In this document: one piece after another, positions 48,531 to 60,262 of the stretch | Layout: each line of letters opens with the position of its first letter | How positions within the stretch are numbered: position 1 is the stretch's first letter | DNA from: Orthonyx spaldingii | Lineage: Eukaryota > Chordata > Aves > Passeriformes > Orthonychidae | DNA: 64,000 nucleotides | Direction of reading: 5' to 3' | Assembly: GCA_013397795.1 (NCBI GenBank) | Contig: VZTJ01000005.1 | Coordinates: 18,293-82,292 of the forward strand | Notes under the pieces: generated by a model | What the model was told of the DNA's origin: nothing | Seen by the model: the letters and a program-made list of their open reading frames with translations, nothing else | Database searches by the model: none | Program-made: the position numbers and the translations under genes

Positions 48531-49235
48531 GTTCATCTGTGATTTTTGTTTGGCTTAGTCTAATATTGCTTAGACCCCATTCTGCCACACCTCAGCCAGG
48601 CCAGAAATCCCCTTTGGTGTGTGTGGTTCTGCATTTCCAAGAGATTCACTTTACATTTGACCTTCCTGAACAGCACTATATTTTTTTCTCCACTTCTCTC
48701 CAATTGCTTAGAATTCTACTCCTCTTCCCCACTGCTTGCAGGTGTTCACCTTGGTGCTCTCTGTGACTGCAATAAATATGCTTTCTATCCTTTCATCTAA
48801 ACCATTTATGGAAATATGAATGGTGTCAGACTTAAGACAGAATCCTAAATAGCCCACAGTATTGACTGGGAGTAGATATCTAATTCTGATGCCCCGGCAG
48901 TAGCTATGTAATCCCATACCCTGGAGGGTCACCTGGATAATGTTTCTCAAACTTTTTTCTAAGTCCTTCATGTATGACAGTGTCAAAACTTCGCTAAAGT
49001 CAAAGTATATGAAATTTCCTGCTTCTCCCTTATGCACAAAGCCAGATACCTTGTCATAATAGGAATCAGATTAGTTTGACAAGATTTTTTTATGATGAAT
49101 GTAAATTGACTGTTGTTCTTCTCTTATTGTCCTCTAGATGTTTACAAACTTTGAAGTTACTTATTCCAGTATTTTTGTGGGAATGTAGCTTCAGCTAAAT
49201 CAGTATATTTGTTACTGTTCCCTGACTGTTAAAGA
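48531..49235 (-). mobile_element. Ancient CR1 LINE, ORF2 part (right half of a split copy)
   Basis: This continues the old minus-strand CR1. In the frame at 48708-49037 the residues GNFIYFDFSEVLTLSYMKDL correspond to the reverse-transcriptase stretch of CR1 ORF2 that usually reads like VYLDFSKAFDTVSH. Further on, nucleotides near 49060-49180 match the block that carries TTATTGTCCTCTAGATGTTT. Frameshifts and stops prevent function. Confidence 0.75.
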
Positions 49236-50954
49236 TAAGCATCGTGTTTTCTCTTTTCAAGAGAGAATCCCAAATAAAAATTTAAAAAATCTGAAATTTT
49301 TCTTTTCTATAATTCAACCACCCTTTTTTTTTAAGACAAAACAAGAAAAATCCATTTTATAGGTATTGGAATTTATCCTAGATCTTTCTCTACCTTTGGT
49401 TATTGAGTGAGATGATAGATACTAATGAACACTTGTGGTTCAGGCACTAGTATACCCACAGAATTGTAATTCTGTTAAAATAGCCCTGTGTACCACAGCT
49501 CTTCAAAGCAGCACAATGGCATCTGGACTAGAATTGCAATTGTGCTTCTTCAAACTCTAAAGACAAGGAAAGAATTCTCTCTGCTGTTAGCAGAGTTATT
49601 GAAATGACAGAGATGATCTGCTCCAGCTGGGGAAGGAGAAGTTAATGATACATTAAAAATCACAGCTTTTTAACTCTGTCCCACACCCTCTGTGGCATTT
49701 ACAGATCTTTGAGGGCGATCGAGTGAAAATACACAGCTCAAAGGGGATCAGACTGACCAAATTTCAAAGTACTGTCTCCAGTTCTCTTTCCAAAGTTTGT
49801 TCTGAAAAAGTTTGTACCTGGTAGGAAATAAACGAATAAACAAAGAAAAAGGTGTTGAAATACAGAAGCAATCTAAAAACCTGCAGTTCATCTAAATTTA
49901 AGCACAGGCAGTAACTCAGAGCTCTGAAAATACATGGACTTGCAGAAAATGTGATCAAAATGCCTTGTTTGGAACATATTGACTGCAAAAGAAGCACACT
50001 AAAAATAACCAATCATCTCTTCTTCAGCCATACCATAAGATAATTAATTTAAATCTCCCTAAGACACATGCTATCTATTTCTTTTGATTTTTTAAAAGTT
50101 TGGTCATGAGGATTTCTTCTCCTTTTGATCCATTCCAGTTGTTCCCTCTCCCTGCCCAGCCTGAAGACAAGTAAGGGAAAATTTGGGCTTTCAGTACCCT
50201 GTTAAATTACAGATAGTGAGCTGTGTAGGTGTTAGCATTTCTTGGAAACAGGGTCCCATTTTATTTATAGCTCTGCTGTTTAGCCTTGTGTGTCTTCATG
50301 CTGTAGTACCTTGCCAGAATGCCTACTGAATATGCAAGTTCATAGGCAGCCTCACCAGCAACTGAAAGCTTAGGTTGTGACTGAAATAGGGGATGTGCTT
50401 GTAGCAACCATACAGAGTTTCGGCATGGGTAAGGATTTGATGAGCATCGGATAGGATTTGGTACCCTGTTTTGACATCCTATTTTGGAATGTGACTATCC
50501 TTGACCTAGTGTTTGACTGGAGGACCTGCGTGAATTGGTCCTGCTCTTCAGGAATAAAATGTGGTGCTTCTGACTTTGATAGGGTAAACACATTTTTCTA
50601 TGGGCAACACTGAGTCAGCTTAACAGAATAAAATAGAATAATATCGAAAATCTTCTCTAATGGGCCTTCTTAGTCTGGACAAGTCCACACATAATACTCA
50701 CCCTGTTTTTGAAATGTAACAAAACCCCCACCCCAAACCCTGAAACCCCACTCCAAAAAATCCTCACCCCAGTCAGTACTATCTAGATTTTGGTTAAAAT
50801 ATTCAGAATTAAGTGCCTGTATATAAGTGGCTACTTTTCTGCTGGATGGTGAAGTTGTCTTTACAGTCAGTGGAGAGTTTGTCAGGGTGGTTGGTCCTGT
50901 TGAATCATTCTCTGGTACAAATCACCATCACAAACTGGCTACTCATCTAAATTC
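49236..50954. other. Unique non-coding sequence
   Basis: No gene or classified element. It includes a C-rich stretch with quadruplex potential at 50725-50749. Confidence 0.45.
50725..50749 (-). other. G-quadruplex motif on the minus strand
   Basis: The plus strand carries C5, C4, C3 and C4 runs at 50725-50729, 50731-50734, 50738-50740 and 50746-50749. The minus strand therefore has four G tracts of at least three with loops of 1-5 bases, satisfying the usual quadruplex pattern. Confidence 0.7.
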
Positions 50955-51085
50955 AGGGAATCATGGAATCCTAGAATGGCTTGAGCTAGAACAGACCTTA
51001 AAACTCATCTAGTTCCATCTGTCATGGACAGGGACACCTTCCACCAGACCAGACTGAGCAAAGCCCGACCCATCTGGTTTTGAGT
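50955..51085 (-). mobile_element. CR1 LINE fragment (3' end)
   Basis: The plus strand reads GGAATCATGGAATCCTAGAA, then TGGCTTGAGCTAGAACAGAC and CATGGACAGGGACACCTTCC, the complement of a CR1 3' terminus. Heavily 5' truncated. Confidence 0.85.
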
Positions 51086-51628
51086 TTGTGCACTGAATGG
51101 CAATGGGATTGTATTACCTCATTCCACTGACTATAAAGATAGCTCAAGAATCTACTCCACATACCAACACCTACATCTGGAGGCCTAAGCTGAGCTCATC
51201 TAAGACCAGATCACAGCTTGAGTTGCTTGGAAAACTGTATTTGACAACTTGCACAGCCTGAACCAGCAGGTGCTGAGGTCCCACCTTAGACTCTCTTTTA
51301 GGAGGCAAAGTCTGTTTCTTGTGGTTCATTGTTTTCTATATATATTTTTTCCTATATGGCTTGTGCTTACATCCTAGACCTGGGATTTCTTGAACTAAGG
51401 ATGGTTCAGCCAGTTCCTGAGACTAAAATTGCTGCCTCCTTGTGTGACATTTTCCAGTCTGAGCTTGTAGAAGCTTCTTCAGTGCTTTAGAATTTTGAGT
51501 GCTTAGACACACAGGAGATGCATTTAATGCATTGCCCTCTCCCTCATGTCCACCATTTCATCTGCTATGTGATTTTACTGGGTGCCACTTAATATTTCTC
51601 TCTGAAGCCGTTTGTTTTTTTCCTGAAG

Positions 51629-51925
51629 GATACAAAAGGCACAGTTGCCCATGGCAGCTACTTAAACACTACCCCACTCCACCTGGTTGGTTTAATGTAT
51701 ATTGTACTAATGAAACGAAATCAGTAAAGTGCTGCAATGCAAAACTAGGGGGCTGTTGAAGCAGAAACGTTGAGCAGCTGTCAGCTCCATCTGACTGAAA
51801 ACTCGGGTGCTGGGTCCCCTTTGGGGACAGTGTTTTAAGTGTCCTGCAAGCACTCCAGCTCACTGTTTGGGGAGGACAGGATGTTTTGATGTTTGTAATA
51901 AACTGTGCCTGTTTCTTCAGCTAAG
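51629..51925 (+). other. Possible terminal exon with polyadenylation site
   Basis: A pyrimidine tract (51611-51624) ends in a CTGAAG acceptor-like site at 51628. The open frame that continues across it ends at a TGA (51757-51759). It encodes a cysteine-rich tail: one cysteine after HS, another in NVYC, then a K-CC pair and a final GGC, with an N-glycosylation-type NET triplet. An AATAAA at 51897-51902 with a GT-rich stretch behind it follows 138 bases later. I do not recognise the peptide. The arrangement may be chance, or the AATAAA may belong to an unrecognised LTR. No upstream exon was found. Confidence 0.2.
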
Positions 51926-53619
51926 GTGAATGTCTCATTGTGGCAGGCATAGCAGTAACTTATAAAAGAGAGGCTTTCTCTGTATTAAAGGAACTAGGAA
52001 TAGAGACAAAGGGTGGTGGAAGGAAAGCACAATTGTTCTCAGCTGACATGTAGAAATTGATTCACAAATAAAATGTTGCAAGGCTCAGTAAAACGGGGAA
52101 CAAATAGTGAATTATGGGTTTATGGTAGAATCACAAGATAAGTGGTAAAGACAGTCTTGTATAAGGATCATCTGAAATCCAATGTAGAACATTGATTTAT
52201 ATATATATGTATGTATTTATAATATATATGTCTATGTTATGGTTGCTGGTGTTATTTCTACCCACCAGAAATAGCATTTTCTGAGAGTATTTTCTCCTTC
52301 AAGACATTTCCGATAGATATGATTGTTACATCCCAGTTCCTGGAAACGACTGTTTTCAGATGAAGCTGTGTTTCAGGTGGAAAAGGGTTAGAGGTATTAT
52401 TGTCATGTCTTCTTTTATACAAAGATCACAAGACCAGCAAAATAGTATGATGATCAGTAACACAGGTCATTGTAGGCAAGTTAACATGTTTTTCAGATTA
52501 AATCTATGCCAGTTCCTTCTGCATGAGCTGTGTCTTCAATTCTTGAAGTTTTCAAAACACAAACTTATCCAAACCTAGCACACTGTGTCAGCAGTTATTT
52601 GGTTCTTTTTCAGAAAGTCCACAAAATATGAATTTCAATGACTTTCTACAGGACTCATGATTTATTATGACAGCTTCTGTACAGCTTTAGACTTGGTAAT
52701 ATTTTGTACCTGAAGTTATACTTAATAATGACATGAATTTCCTATTTTTTTAAAATTCTTTTTCCCTTTACAGCTGGAAGAAGATCTGCCAATAATATGG
52801 TAACAGACTAATCATTTGATCTCTTAGTACCTTACATTTATTCTTCTACAAAACAGAACTTACAAATTATTCCAAGTGCCTTGAGCTTCTGGAGGGAAGG
52901 AATCTCTATGCTATCCTGTTGTTGCTATTAGAAATCAGATGCTAATTTTTGCCTACTGCCCTTGCAATGCTATTTTCATCCCCAATGCAGGATAACTGCA
53001 CTTGGAGGCAGTGTCTACTCTTAGTCTGTGTGGGAGGCACACCAGATGGATATGACAAATAAATGGAGGAAGCGCAAGGTACCAGTAGCATGATTATGAT
53101 TTGTGTAGTAAGTGGCAGTCACAGAACTCCCACTGTCTAGCTATTGTCAGGTGTTTTGTAGTCATTATGGAACAGCAGGTAAATATTAATGGAAGAAGAC
53201 TTCATACTGTGAGACAAAGCTTTAGCTTGTGTAAATCATGAGAGCTTGTCTGATGTCAGTGGAGCTGTAAGATTTCAGACCAGCTAAGAGTATGGGCCTT
53301 AAATTCTTCCTTCTCAAAAGAGAAATAAATATCTTGAGTCTCCTCAGCTACATGCTTCAGAATGTTCTCTCTAAACAGCTATTTCTTCAAATGTACATAT
53401 GTATATAGGCACTTAATGCCTGGGGTATTATAATTTTAGAGAAGGGAAGGCAGTACACTTTATGTACACCTGAGGAAAAGGTCTGTATCTGTCAGGGTCA
53501 GCAGTTTCTGTAATTACACCCACTGCCAATATCAGCTCTGGGAACTCCCCTTTTAAACCATCCACTTTTGTCCTCCTTCATCAGCAAGGCTGAGTGTGAC
53601 ATCCTCTAACAAGGTTGGT
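51926..53619. other. AT-rich non-coding sequence
   Basis: No gene or classified element. A TA-rich simple-sequence patch lies at about 52199-52233. Confidence 0.45.
52199..52233. repeat. TA-rich simple repeat
   Basis: An imperfect alternation of TATATA and TATG units. Confidence 0.75.
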
Positions 53620-53960
53620 AGGGTGGTTACGCGGCTCAATTATTAACTCAAATGCAACTCGCGTACTGCAGCAAATAGAATTTCTTCTGACAGGCTGCTT
53701 GTCATATTATGGCCTTATTTGATTAACTCACCCCTTTGGAGGTGTTCATGATCTCATTATATCTTTAATGATAAAATTCCCTTCTGCTATGTGCTATTTT
53801 ATATTACGTTAAAAGGAATTCATTCATTTTTCACTTGTCACTTGCATAATTGGATAAATATTTAACAGAGGCAAGTTGATCAAATTTCTGCTAAAATTGT
53901 ACTCACTACCAAAATATATTCTGGACACCTTAAATATTGGTTAGTTGGCCATCGGTGGAG
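53620..53960. promoter_or_regulatory. Candidate conserved non-coding block
   Basis: A unique block that retains CpGs in AT-rich sequence (GTTACGCGGCTCAATTATTA, CAACTCGCGTACTGCAGC). It also has homeodomain- and forkhead-like words (TTTGATTAACTCACC, GGATAAATATTTAACAG). There is no repeat similarity and no coding frame. The CpG retention is the main reason to single it out. Confidence 0.3.
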
Positions 53961-54929
53961 CAAGGAGTAAGTTCAAGGAGACTCCCCATTTTGAAGATCA
54001 CATGAAGCCCTTCTATTTACATCTGTTGAGCCACAAAACAAATGGATAACAACAAAGAATTTAACTCCAGTAGAAAATAATGGATTTAGTAGATTAGAGT
54101 GCAAAAAGTTTAAATTAGAATGTGGGACCCATTACTGAGGTGGCATGAGTCTGAATTCTTCAGAAATAACAGGTTAAAATGTGGTTAAAATATGAGAGCA
54201 ACAGGGTCACTAATCTGAGTCCTTGATGCTGAATCACAAAGCTCAGGAACAGATTTTTAAGCTCTCTTTGAAGTGGTTTTAATTTATGCCAGCATATACA
54301 AACTATCTATTCTTCAGGTCCACAAGCCCCCTTCTTCCATGATGACATTTGGATGTCCAAATATTTTGATTTAGACATCTCTGTGGAACACAGGACTCAG
54401 CATGTTGTCAAAATCGGCAGCAAAATTTGTATTCCAAGTAGTTTACTGACTCAAGGTATTGATGTCAAACTGGCTCTTAATGCTTGAAAACATTAAAAAA
54501 TTTATGGCTTTACAGGATTCAAAAGTATTTCAAATATTCTTTTTTTTTCCTTTTTGCCTCTGTTTCACTATCTATAAATTAATATGATGCTAACACCACT
54601 GGATGTTATGTTTCTTTCATTTACTTTTAGATCTTAACATAAAAGATCTCCCTCTCATTGGAGAAGGGCATATAATTATTAAAAAACTTTGTTTAAAAGT
54701 GTTATATTATGCAAAATGTCCACTAATATAATCACTGATATTTTGTATATTGACAAAATAGGGGTAGATAGATATTCTTCAAAATTGAAAACTCTAATTT
54801 GATTACTTTTATTGAATTGCTTATTTTCCAGGAGGGTGATACGAAGTTTCAGTCATAACATTTTAGCAACGGTTACTCTATAAAACCCTGGGCCCCAAAT
54901 AATAAAATAATCAGGGTCTCAGTAGGTTT

Positions 54930-55140
54930 CCTGGTCCTTTCCTTTGCCCCATGAAAATATCAGCAGGCACGTGGTTGAAAAGTCTCTTCTTAAAATCCTC
55001 CCATGCTGGAGAATTCACAACTTCCCCAGGCAAACCATCAATGTTCCCCCATCCTTGCCATGAGATTTGGTCTTAAGTCTTCCTTGTGTATAAACTCAAC
55101 TAATTTCAGGTACACTTTTTGCTCTCTTCAAATACAATTT
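54930..55140 (-). mobile_element. Ancient CR1-like fragment
   Basis: The plus strand carries TCTTCTTAAAATCCTCCCAT, GGAGAATTCACAACTTCCCC and AGGCAAACCATCAATGTTCC. These correspond to the 'aaaacctcc...gagattccacaacctcccaggcaa...tgttcca' block of minus-strand CR1 3' UTRs. It is highly diverged, like the copy at 47.7 kb. Confidence 0.55.
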
Positions 55141-56630
55141 ATTTTATAAAGTCAGGAATTAGAAATAAATAGATTTTTTGGGGGAAGAAAAAGAAATAGA
55201 AGAAAATATGAATGAGAGATACTTTAATGTATTAAAGGAAGAGTGAGATTTTCCAAATCTCATGTGGATCAAACTATTTATGACTTACAACTACATAAAG
55301 GCACCAAAACTCCTCACACATCGTGTAATTTACCCAGATGAGTCTCTGGTGGCACGTGTTTTTTCTTCATTAGCTATAAACAGAGATAGCTGAAGATGAT
55401 GTCAGGTGACCAAATTATATGCCTGAATTTTCTTGGACGCACTACACTTTTCTGATCTTAAGTGAAATGGTTTATTCATCTAAAGGCACCACTTTCAGTC
55501 TACATTCTGCTGGCCTCAGAGGTTTTAATTGCCAAAGAGCATTTCCAGATTCTAGAGAATGTTATTTCAAACTGTTTGTACAAGTTTTACCTTATGTGGC
55601 ACTGACCTGGGCTGACTCGCAGTCTTACAAACAGGTCTCAGAATAGCCTGGAAGTTTTCATGAGCAGGAAGCCAATCTCAGCTGGCACTTTGCATACAGC
55701 CACTCAGTTCTGGACAGTGAGAAATGTTATTTGTGTGAACTGGGTTGATCCTTCCCTGTTGGCCTTACTGTCAGTACCAGAAACATCTAATTTTCCAGGA
55801 CAGACATAGCCTATGGTGCACTGCCTAACTCTGAAAGTTCCAGGAAAGGCCACAGGGAAAGGTCATGTTTGGACATTTGACATAGAGATATCTATGTAAA
55901 TAAAATGTATCTGGAGATCTGCACCAGCTTGAAAAATTTTAGGGAGTTCATCCTTTGGGGGAGGGAAAAAAAGGGGAAACACATCGCAACTGATTAGCCT
56001 TCTCTTTCAGTCATTGCACCAAACAGATTAAAACCCTTGCCATAGGAAAATTATGGAATGAAAAATGAATAATGAATAAATTAATAAACAAATCTGTGTG
56101 CAGAAATTAGGGTTGATTGCTACATTATTTGCTGCCTGAAGAAAGGGCCTACATCAACCCTGAGGTCTGGTGTGCAGCAAAATGATCTAGCCTTTATAGC
56201 ACGTGATTGAATGCACTTTGAACTCAGCAGAAAGATGCTCAGCTACTTCAGTGGACTTTGAATTAGGCCTATGGGACATTATTCATTGTCCTATCTTCCC
56301 ATGCCCTTGGAAAGAAAGTTGTCATTATTTTCACTGCACAAGTAGGGAAATTGCAGTGCAAACAGAGAATAGCCATGGTTGTAGAAAAGGTCACTGGTAC
56401 AGCTGATTGACACAGAACAGATGGAAAATGAGAAGAGTCGTGTCCATGAGATTTAATTGCTATATACACAGAAGTAATAATCATCCATAAGAGTGTGGGA
56501 TTGATTCATTTGATATTGGGTATGAATAGCAGAGTTCTGAGGACAGAAGATGAAGTTTGGAGTGCCTATAAAGTCACATCAAAAGAATTATTTTTTTAAA
56601 GAGCATTTTTTTTCTTCCAATAAATAATTT
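55141..56630. other. AT-rich non-coding sequence
   Basis: No recognised gene or element. Confidence 0.45.
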
Positions 56631-56639
56631 TTGATCTGC

Positions 56640-57060
56640 AGTATGAGAAAAAAAAGGCTTCTGCCACCTGAAGTCCTCAGCAATCCTTTCCCAGACCCTC
56701 ATTTGAAACCAGTAGGTGACAATTGTACTATTTCACCCAAATTCATCTGTCCTTTTAACCTGCAGGGGCCAAATAGGGGAAGAAGAATAACTTTTGCTCT
56801 TAACAGATCAAACCAAAGAAAAACAGTAGTGAGAAATGGGTTTTGTGCTGCACTCTCTCACTCTTTTGAGGGAGGGGAGATTTATTGGCTGCAGGGGTCA
56901 ATAAAATTGCAGCGCAAAGTGAGTTTTCATTTTGAGCCCTGAATTAACTCTATGAACTTTGGCAGGAATTCGCTGCAAACAAGTTAGATCCCAAAGAATT
57001 TGTGATTATAAACTATGGCTAAGCCAAAGCAGACATAAAAGGGCTAAGGGAAGGAAAACC
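56640..57060. promoter_or_regulatory. Candidate conserved non-coding block
   Basis: Unique sequence without repeat similarity, with words such as GGGGTCAATAAAATTGCAGC and GGAATTCGCTGCAAACAAG. A 103-codon plus-strand frame covers much of it but shows no recognised domain and no splice context. Regulatory role inferred from texture only. Confidence 0.22.
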
Positions 57061-57435
57061 TCCCACCCCTGTATGAGAAAAATCTGCCTTGTTCTGCTGC
57101 TGGTGCAGAGGACATACAACTCTTGGTAGCCAGGACATCCTCCTGTGGGCATGAGTTGAAGATGATGGGGAAGGAGCGAGCATTCAGCACTACCCTTATT
57201 TTTCCATTTTTGAGACTAAAGAAACGATGGCCAGCACATGGCCCTAAAACTGGATATTTTTTCTGTATTTTAAAATCATTTTCATAATAAGGTTGGAATG
57301 ATAATAAAGATATGAATCCTAAAATGACCATACACAACATGTAGCCAATGCTTCATGAGTTTTATTCCTAAATGTCCATGGGTATGATCAATACTGTCAT
57401 AAACTCCTTTAAAATAGCAACTTCAGAATAAAAAT

Positions 57436-57545
57436 GTTTCACAAAATCACAGATTATTCTAAATTGGAAGGGACAAGAAAGGATCATTTAAGTCCAACTC
57501 CTGGCCCTGCACAGGAAAGGTCCAAGAACCACACTATGTGTGAGT
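57436..57545 (-). mobile_element. CR1 LINE fragment (3' end)
   Basis: The plus strand reads CACAAAATCACAGATTATTC, AAATTGGAAGGGACAAGAAA and GTCCAACTCCTGGCCCTGCA, ending near AAGAACCACACTATGTG. It is the complement of the same CR1 subfamily as the copy at 3.1 kb, truncated to about 110 bases. Confidence 0.88.
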
Positions 57546-59018
57546 CACATCATGGCTGGGTTAAGTTAGGTTTTATCACGTATAACAAAAGGGAAATAAA
57601 ATACTTGGCACCTGTAGATAGCAAAGGGAAAACAAATTTTCCACTACATTTCAGGTTCATCAGTTGTTCTCAATAATATGCACAACTTCAGCAGTCTCCA
57701 AGGAATGAGTAGTCAAATGATGGAAAGAGTGGAGAAATGGCATAGAGAAACTCAATATCTTTCTCAAATCAAATAAATTTTTTTGTTAAAAATTATGATC
57801 AGTGCAGTAGAGCTAAATCATACTATTAAGTTTAGTTGTTGCCATGTAAGATATTTTCTGTTAAGGATGGAAAATGGGGATTCCTTTGAGTTTCCTTAAA
57901 CAGGTAAGAAACTGTATTAAAACAGGTGATAGGAGGCTAGACATGGCATACTATTATTACTAAAGAGCCTGGAATCACGCTTTATTAGTTTTTTAAACCG
58001 TCTTGGCATGAAGTACAGGAGATTGCTATGAAATTTTCTGATGACATGAAGGAGGAAGGCATCATCAATGCAGAAGAAAAATTGCATAAAACATAAGAAG
58101 AAATGGCTAATGTAGTAGTCAGGGTTAAGTATGGTTAAATTTCTTACTACAATGTGAATGCTCATCAGCAGAGGGAGTAATGGCAAGAACTTGTACAAAC
58201 TGCTAGGTCTTCACTTAATAACATCTTAATGGAGGGAAGATCAGGATATTCTTGACAGTAGTAGGAGAAGAGTGTTCAAAAGCACACAGACATGGGAAAA
58301 GCACCTGTGATTGCTCAGTGAGGCATCTTCACCAGAGGCAAGCAATCACTATTTTTTTCTGCACAAAATTGTAATGAGAACTCACATGAAATTGTACAGA
58401 CAGTTTTGACATGTGAACTTAGATAAGAAGGAATAAACTGGAACAAGTTTAGTGATAAACTTTTAGAGAAAGAAGATGGTGTAATTTGTAAATGAGGAGG
58501 CTGGCACTATGGCTACATTGTATTTGCATGCAGAGCCCAGGTCCAAACCCACCACAACCTGTGTGTTCACAGATAAGGAGGCAGCAGCTCCCAGGTTATG
58601 CATGCTGCAGCATATACGCTGTTTCAGCACATGTGATGCCTAAGTAATGTAAAGCAACAACTTGCAGTCTCAACAGAGAGACCTGGCATCTCCCTAAAGT
58701 GAGAAAAAAGGGGTAAATAAATATGGGGCAAATAGACAAAAAATTCCTTTGAAAAGTGATTGCATTGTGTACCTGGGGCCAGCAGGAAGCAAAAACTACT
58801 CAGGATATTTAGGATGTTGTGGATAAGAAGCGTAAAGCTCTCTGAGCCAAGGAAAACCTTTGGCACCAAGCCACATGTATCCAATGTAAAAAAGGACTGT
58901 TTGGATGTTGGCCTTCTCTGGTCCTGTGCTGACTTGAAAGTTTGACTTTTCTCTATGCTGTGGGTCCTATTGCAACACAAAAAAATTGTCGTAGTAGTCA
59001 ATGACCTTATTAGCAAAT
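57546..59018. other. AT-rich non-coding sequence
   Basis: No recognised gene or element. The 160-codon minus-strand frame at 58624-59106 runs into the adjacent CR1 and has no recognised domain. Confidence 0.45.
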
Positions 59019-59232
59019 ATGGAATCACAGAGTGGTTTGGGTTGGAAGGGATCTTAAATCTCATCCAGTTCCACCTTCCACTATCCCATATTACTCCAAG
59101 CTCCATTCAACCTGGCCTTGGACACTCCCAGGGATGGGGCAGCCACAGCTTCTCTGGGCAACCTGTGCCAGGGCCTCCCCACCCTCACAGGCAAGAATTT
59201 CTTCCTTATATTTAATCTTCCCAATCTCTAAT
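59019..59232 (-). mobile_element. CR1 LINE fragment (3' end)
   Basis: The plus strand reads GGAATCACAGAGTGGTTTGG, GTTGGAAGGGATCTTAAATC and CACTCCCAGGGATGGGGCAG through GGCAACCTGTGCCAGGGCCT to AAGAATTTCTTCCTTATATT. It is a minus-strand CR1 3' end of relatively low divergence, 5' truncated. Confidence 0.92.
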
Positions 59233-59722
59233 TATTCCTAATATCTAACATATTTTGGAAAATATTATGTTTCTGTGATTTCCATCAGTTATGCAATGTT
59301 GGATGCTTCTTGCTGCTTTGGCAGCCCTTGTTTGCTGATCTGTCTTCACTGACCTGGTCTCCAACTCTGCTGACACTTTTGTTAGTATTTCTTCCATCAC
59401 CCAATGCAGTTTTGGTGGCCATGCTGGGATAGGATAATGGGACAAAAGTGGAAACCAGGATTGAAGTAGGAGGATTCCCAGATGTATGTTGAAGGATTGA
59501 ATTAGGTGCTTAATTCACCAGCTGGCTATCCAGAAGGGCACAGCTGTCCTACAGGCTCTGTGTCATTTCTGTGTGTCCTCTGTGGATGTCTGGTGTGCCC
59601 AAGACCACCCAAGTTGTGCCAGAAGCCTCTGGAGATCACAGAGTCAGTCACTTCTTCGATGTCTCAGCTCTCCATTGGAGCATCATTATGCCTCTGCTGA
59701 CGTTCAACCTGGATTCTGTGTT

Positions 59723-60262
59723 TGTCGAGGGAAAATCATCATCCCACAGGCAGAAAGGTCTTGAGCGCCAGAGTGGTCTTCTTGAAATTTTAAGGTTTAT
59801 TTTAAGACATACACATACTTGAGAAAGGAGGGTGGGAAAAAAAAGCTCTGTCCTTGGATTTAGTAGTAGGACTCAACAGACCAGAAGGATCTGAGTAACA
59901 GAACAGGTCAAAGGCTTCAAACTTGTAAGCCTAAGTTTAAATATGCCAGCAGTTTACATTCTCTGAAAATCAAACTTCCTAAATTCCTAGTGCTAGGAAG
60001 CCAAATTTTTGACAGGTGACCTATGCTGGACTGGAATTCAAGCCAAACTGTGGGATCACCTCAGTGTGATGTCACCAACATTCATCATCTGACAGCAGTG
60101 AAAACAATCCATCTTAGACGTTTAAACTCAAACCACAGTGATTCTTCTCCTCTGAAGCTTTCAGGAGATGCTTATATGGGTGTTACTCAGTGTATTTTAA
60201 ACCCTTTTAAAAAATTAGTTATTTAGTTTTAGAATGAAGAAAAGTGATGGGAGACAGGCCCA
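59723..60262 (-). mobile_element. Possible solo LTR (about 540 bp)
   Basis: On the minus strand an AATAAA (59801-59796) is followed about 75 bases later by a CCCTCGACA end, which looks like R-U5 of an LTR. Pairing that end with a TGGGCCTGTCTCCC start at 60262 gives TG...CA ends and a 4-bp flanking duplication TGTT (59719-59722 and 60263-60266). A TATA-like TATTTAA lies near 59950. The left end and the duplication are weak evidence, since a 4-bp match beside CA can arise by chance. Confidence 0.35.

Noticed and set aside
50720..50766. Telomere-like C-rich repeat
   Set aside because: Units are irregular (CCCCA, CCCTGAAA) and do not match the vertebrate TTAGGG/CCCTAA repeat.
58624..59106. 160-codon minus-strand frame
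   Set aside because: Its start lies in a CR1 end and the rest shows no known domain.
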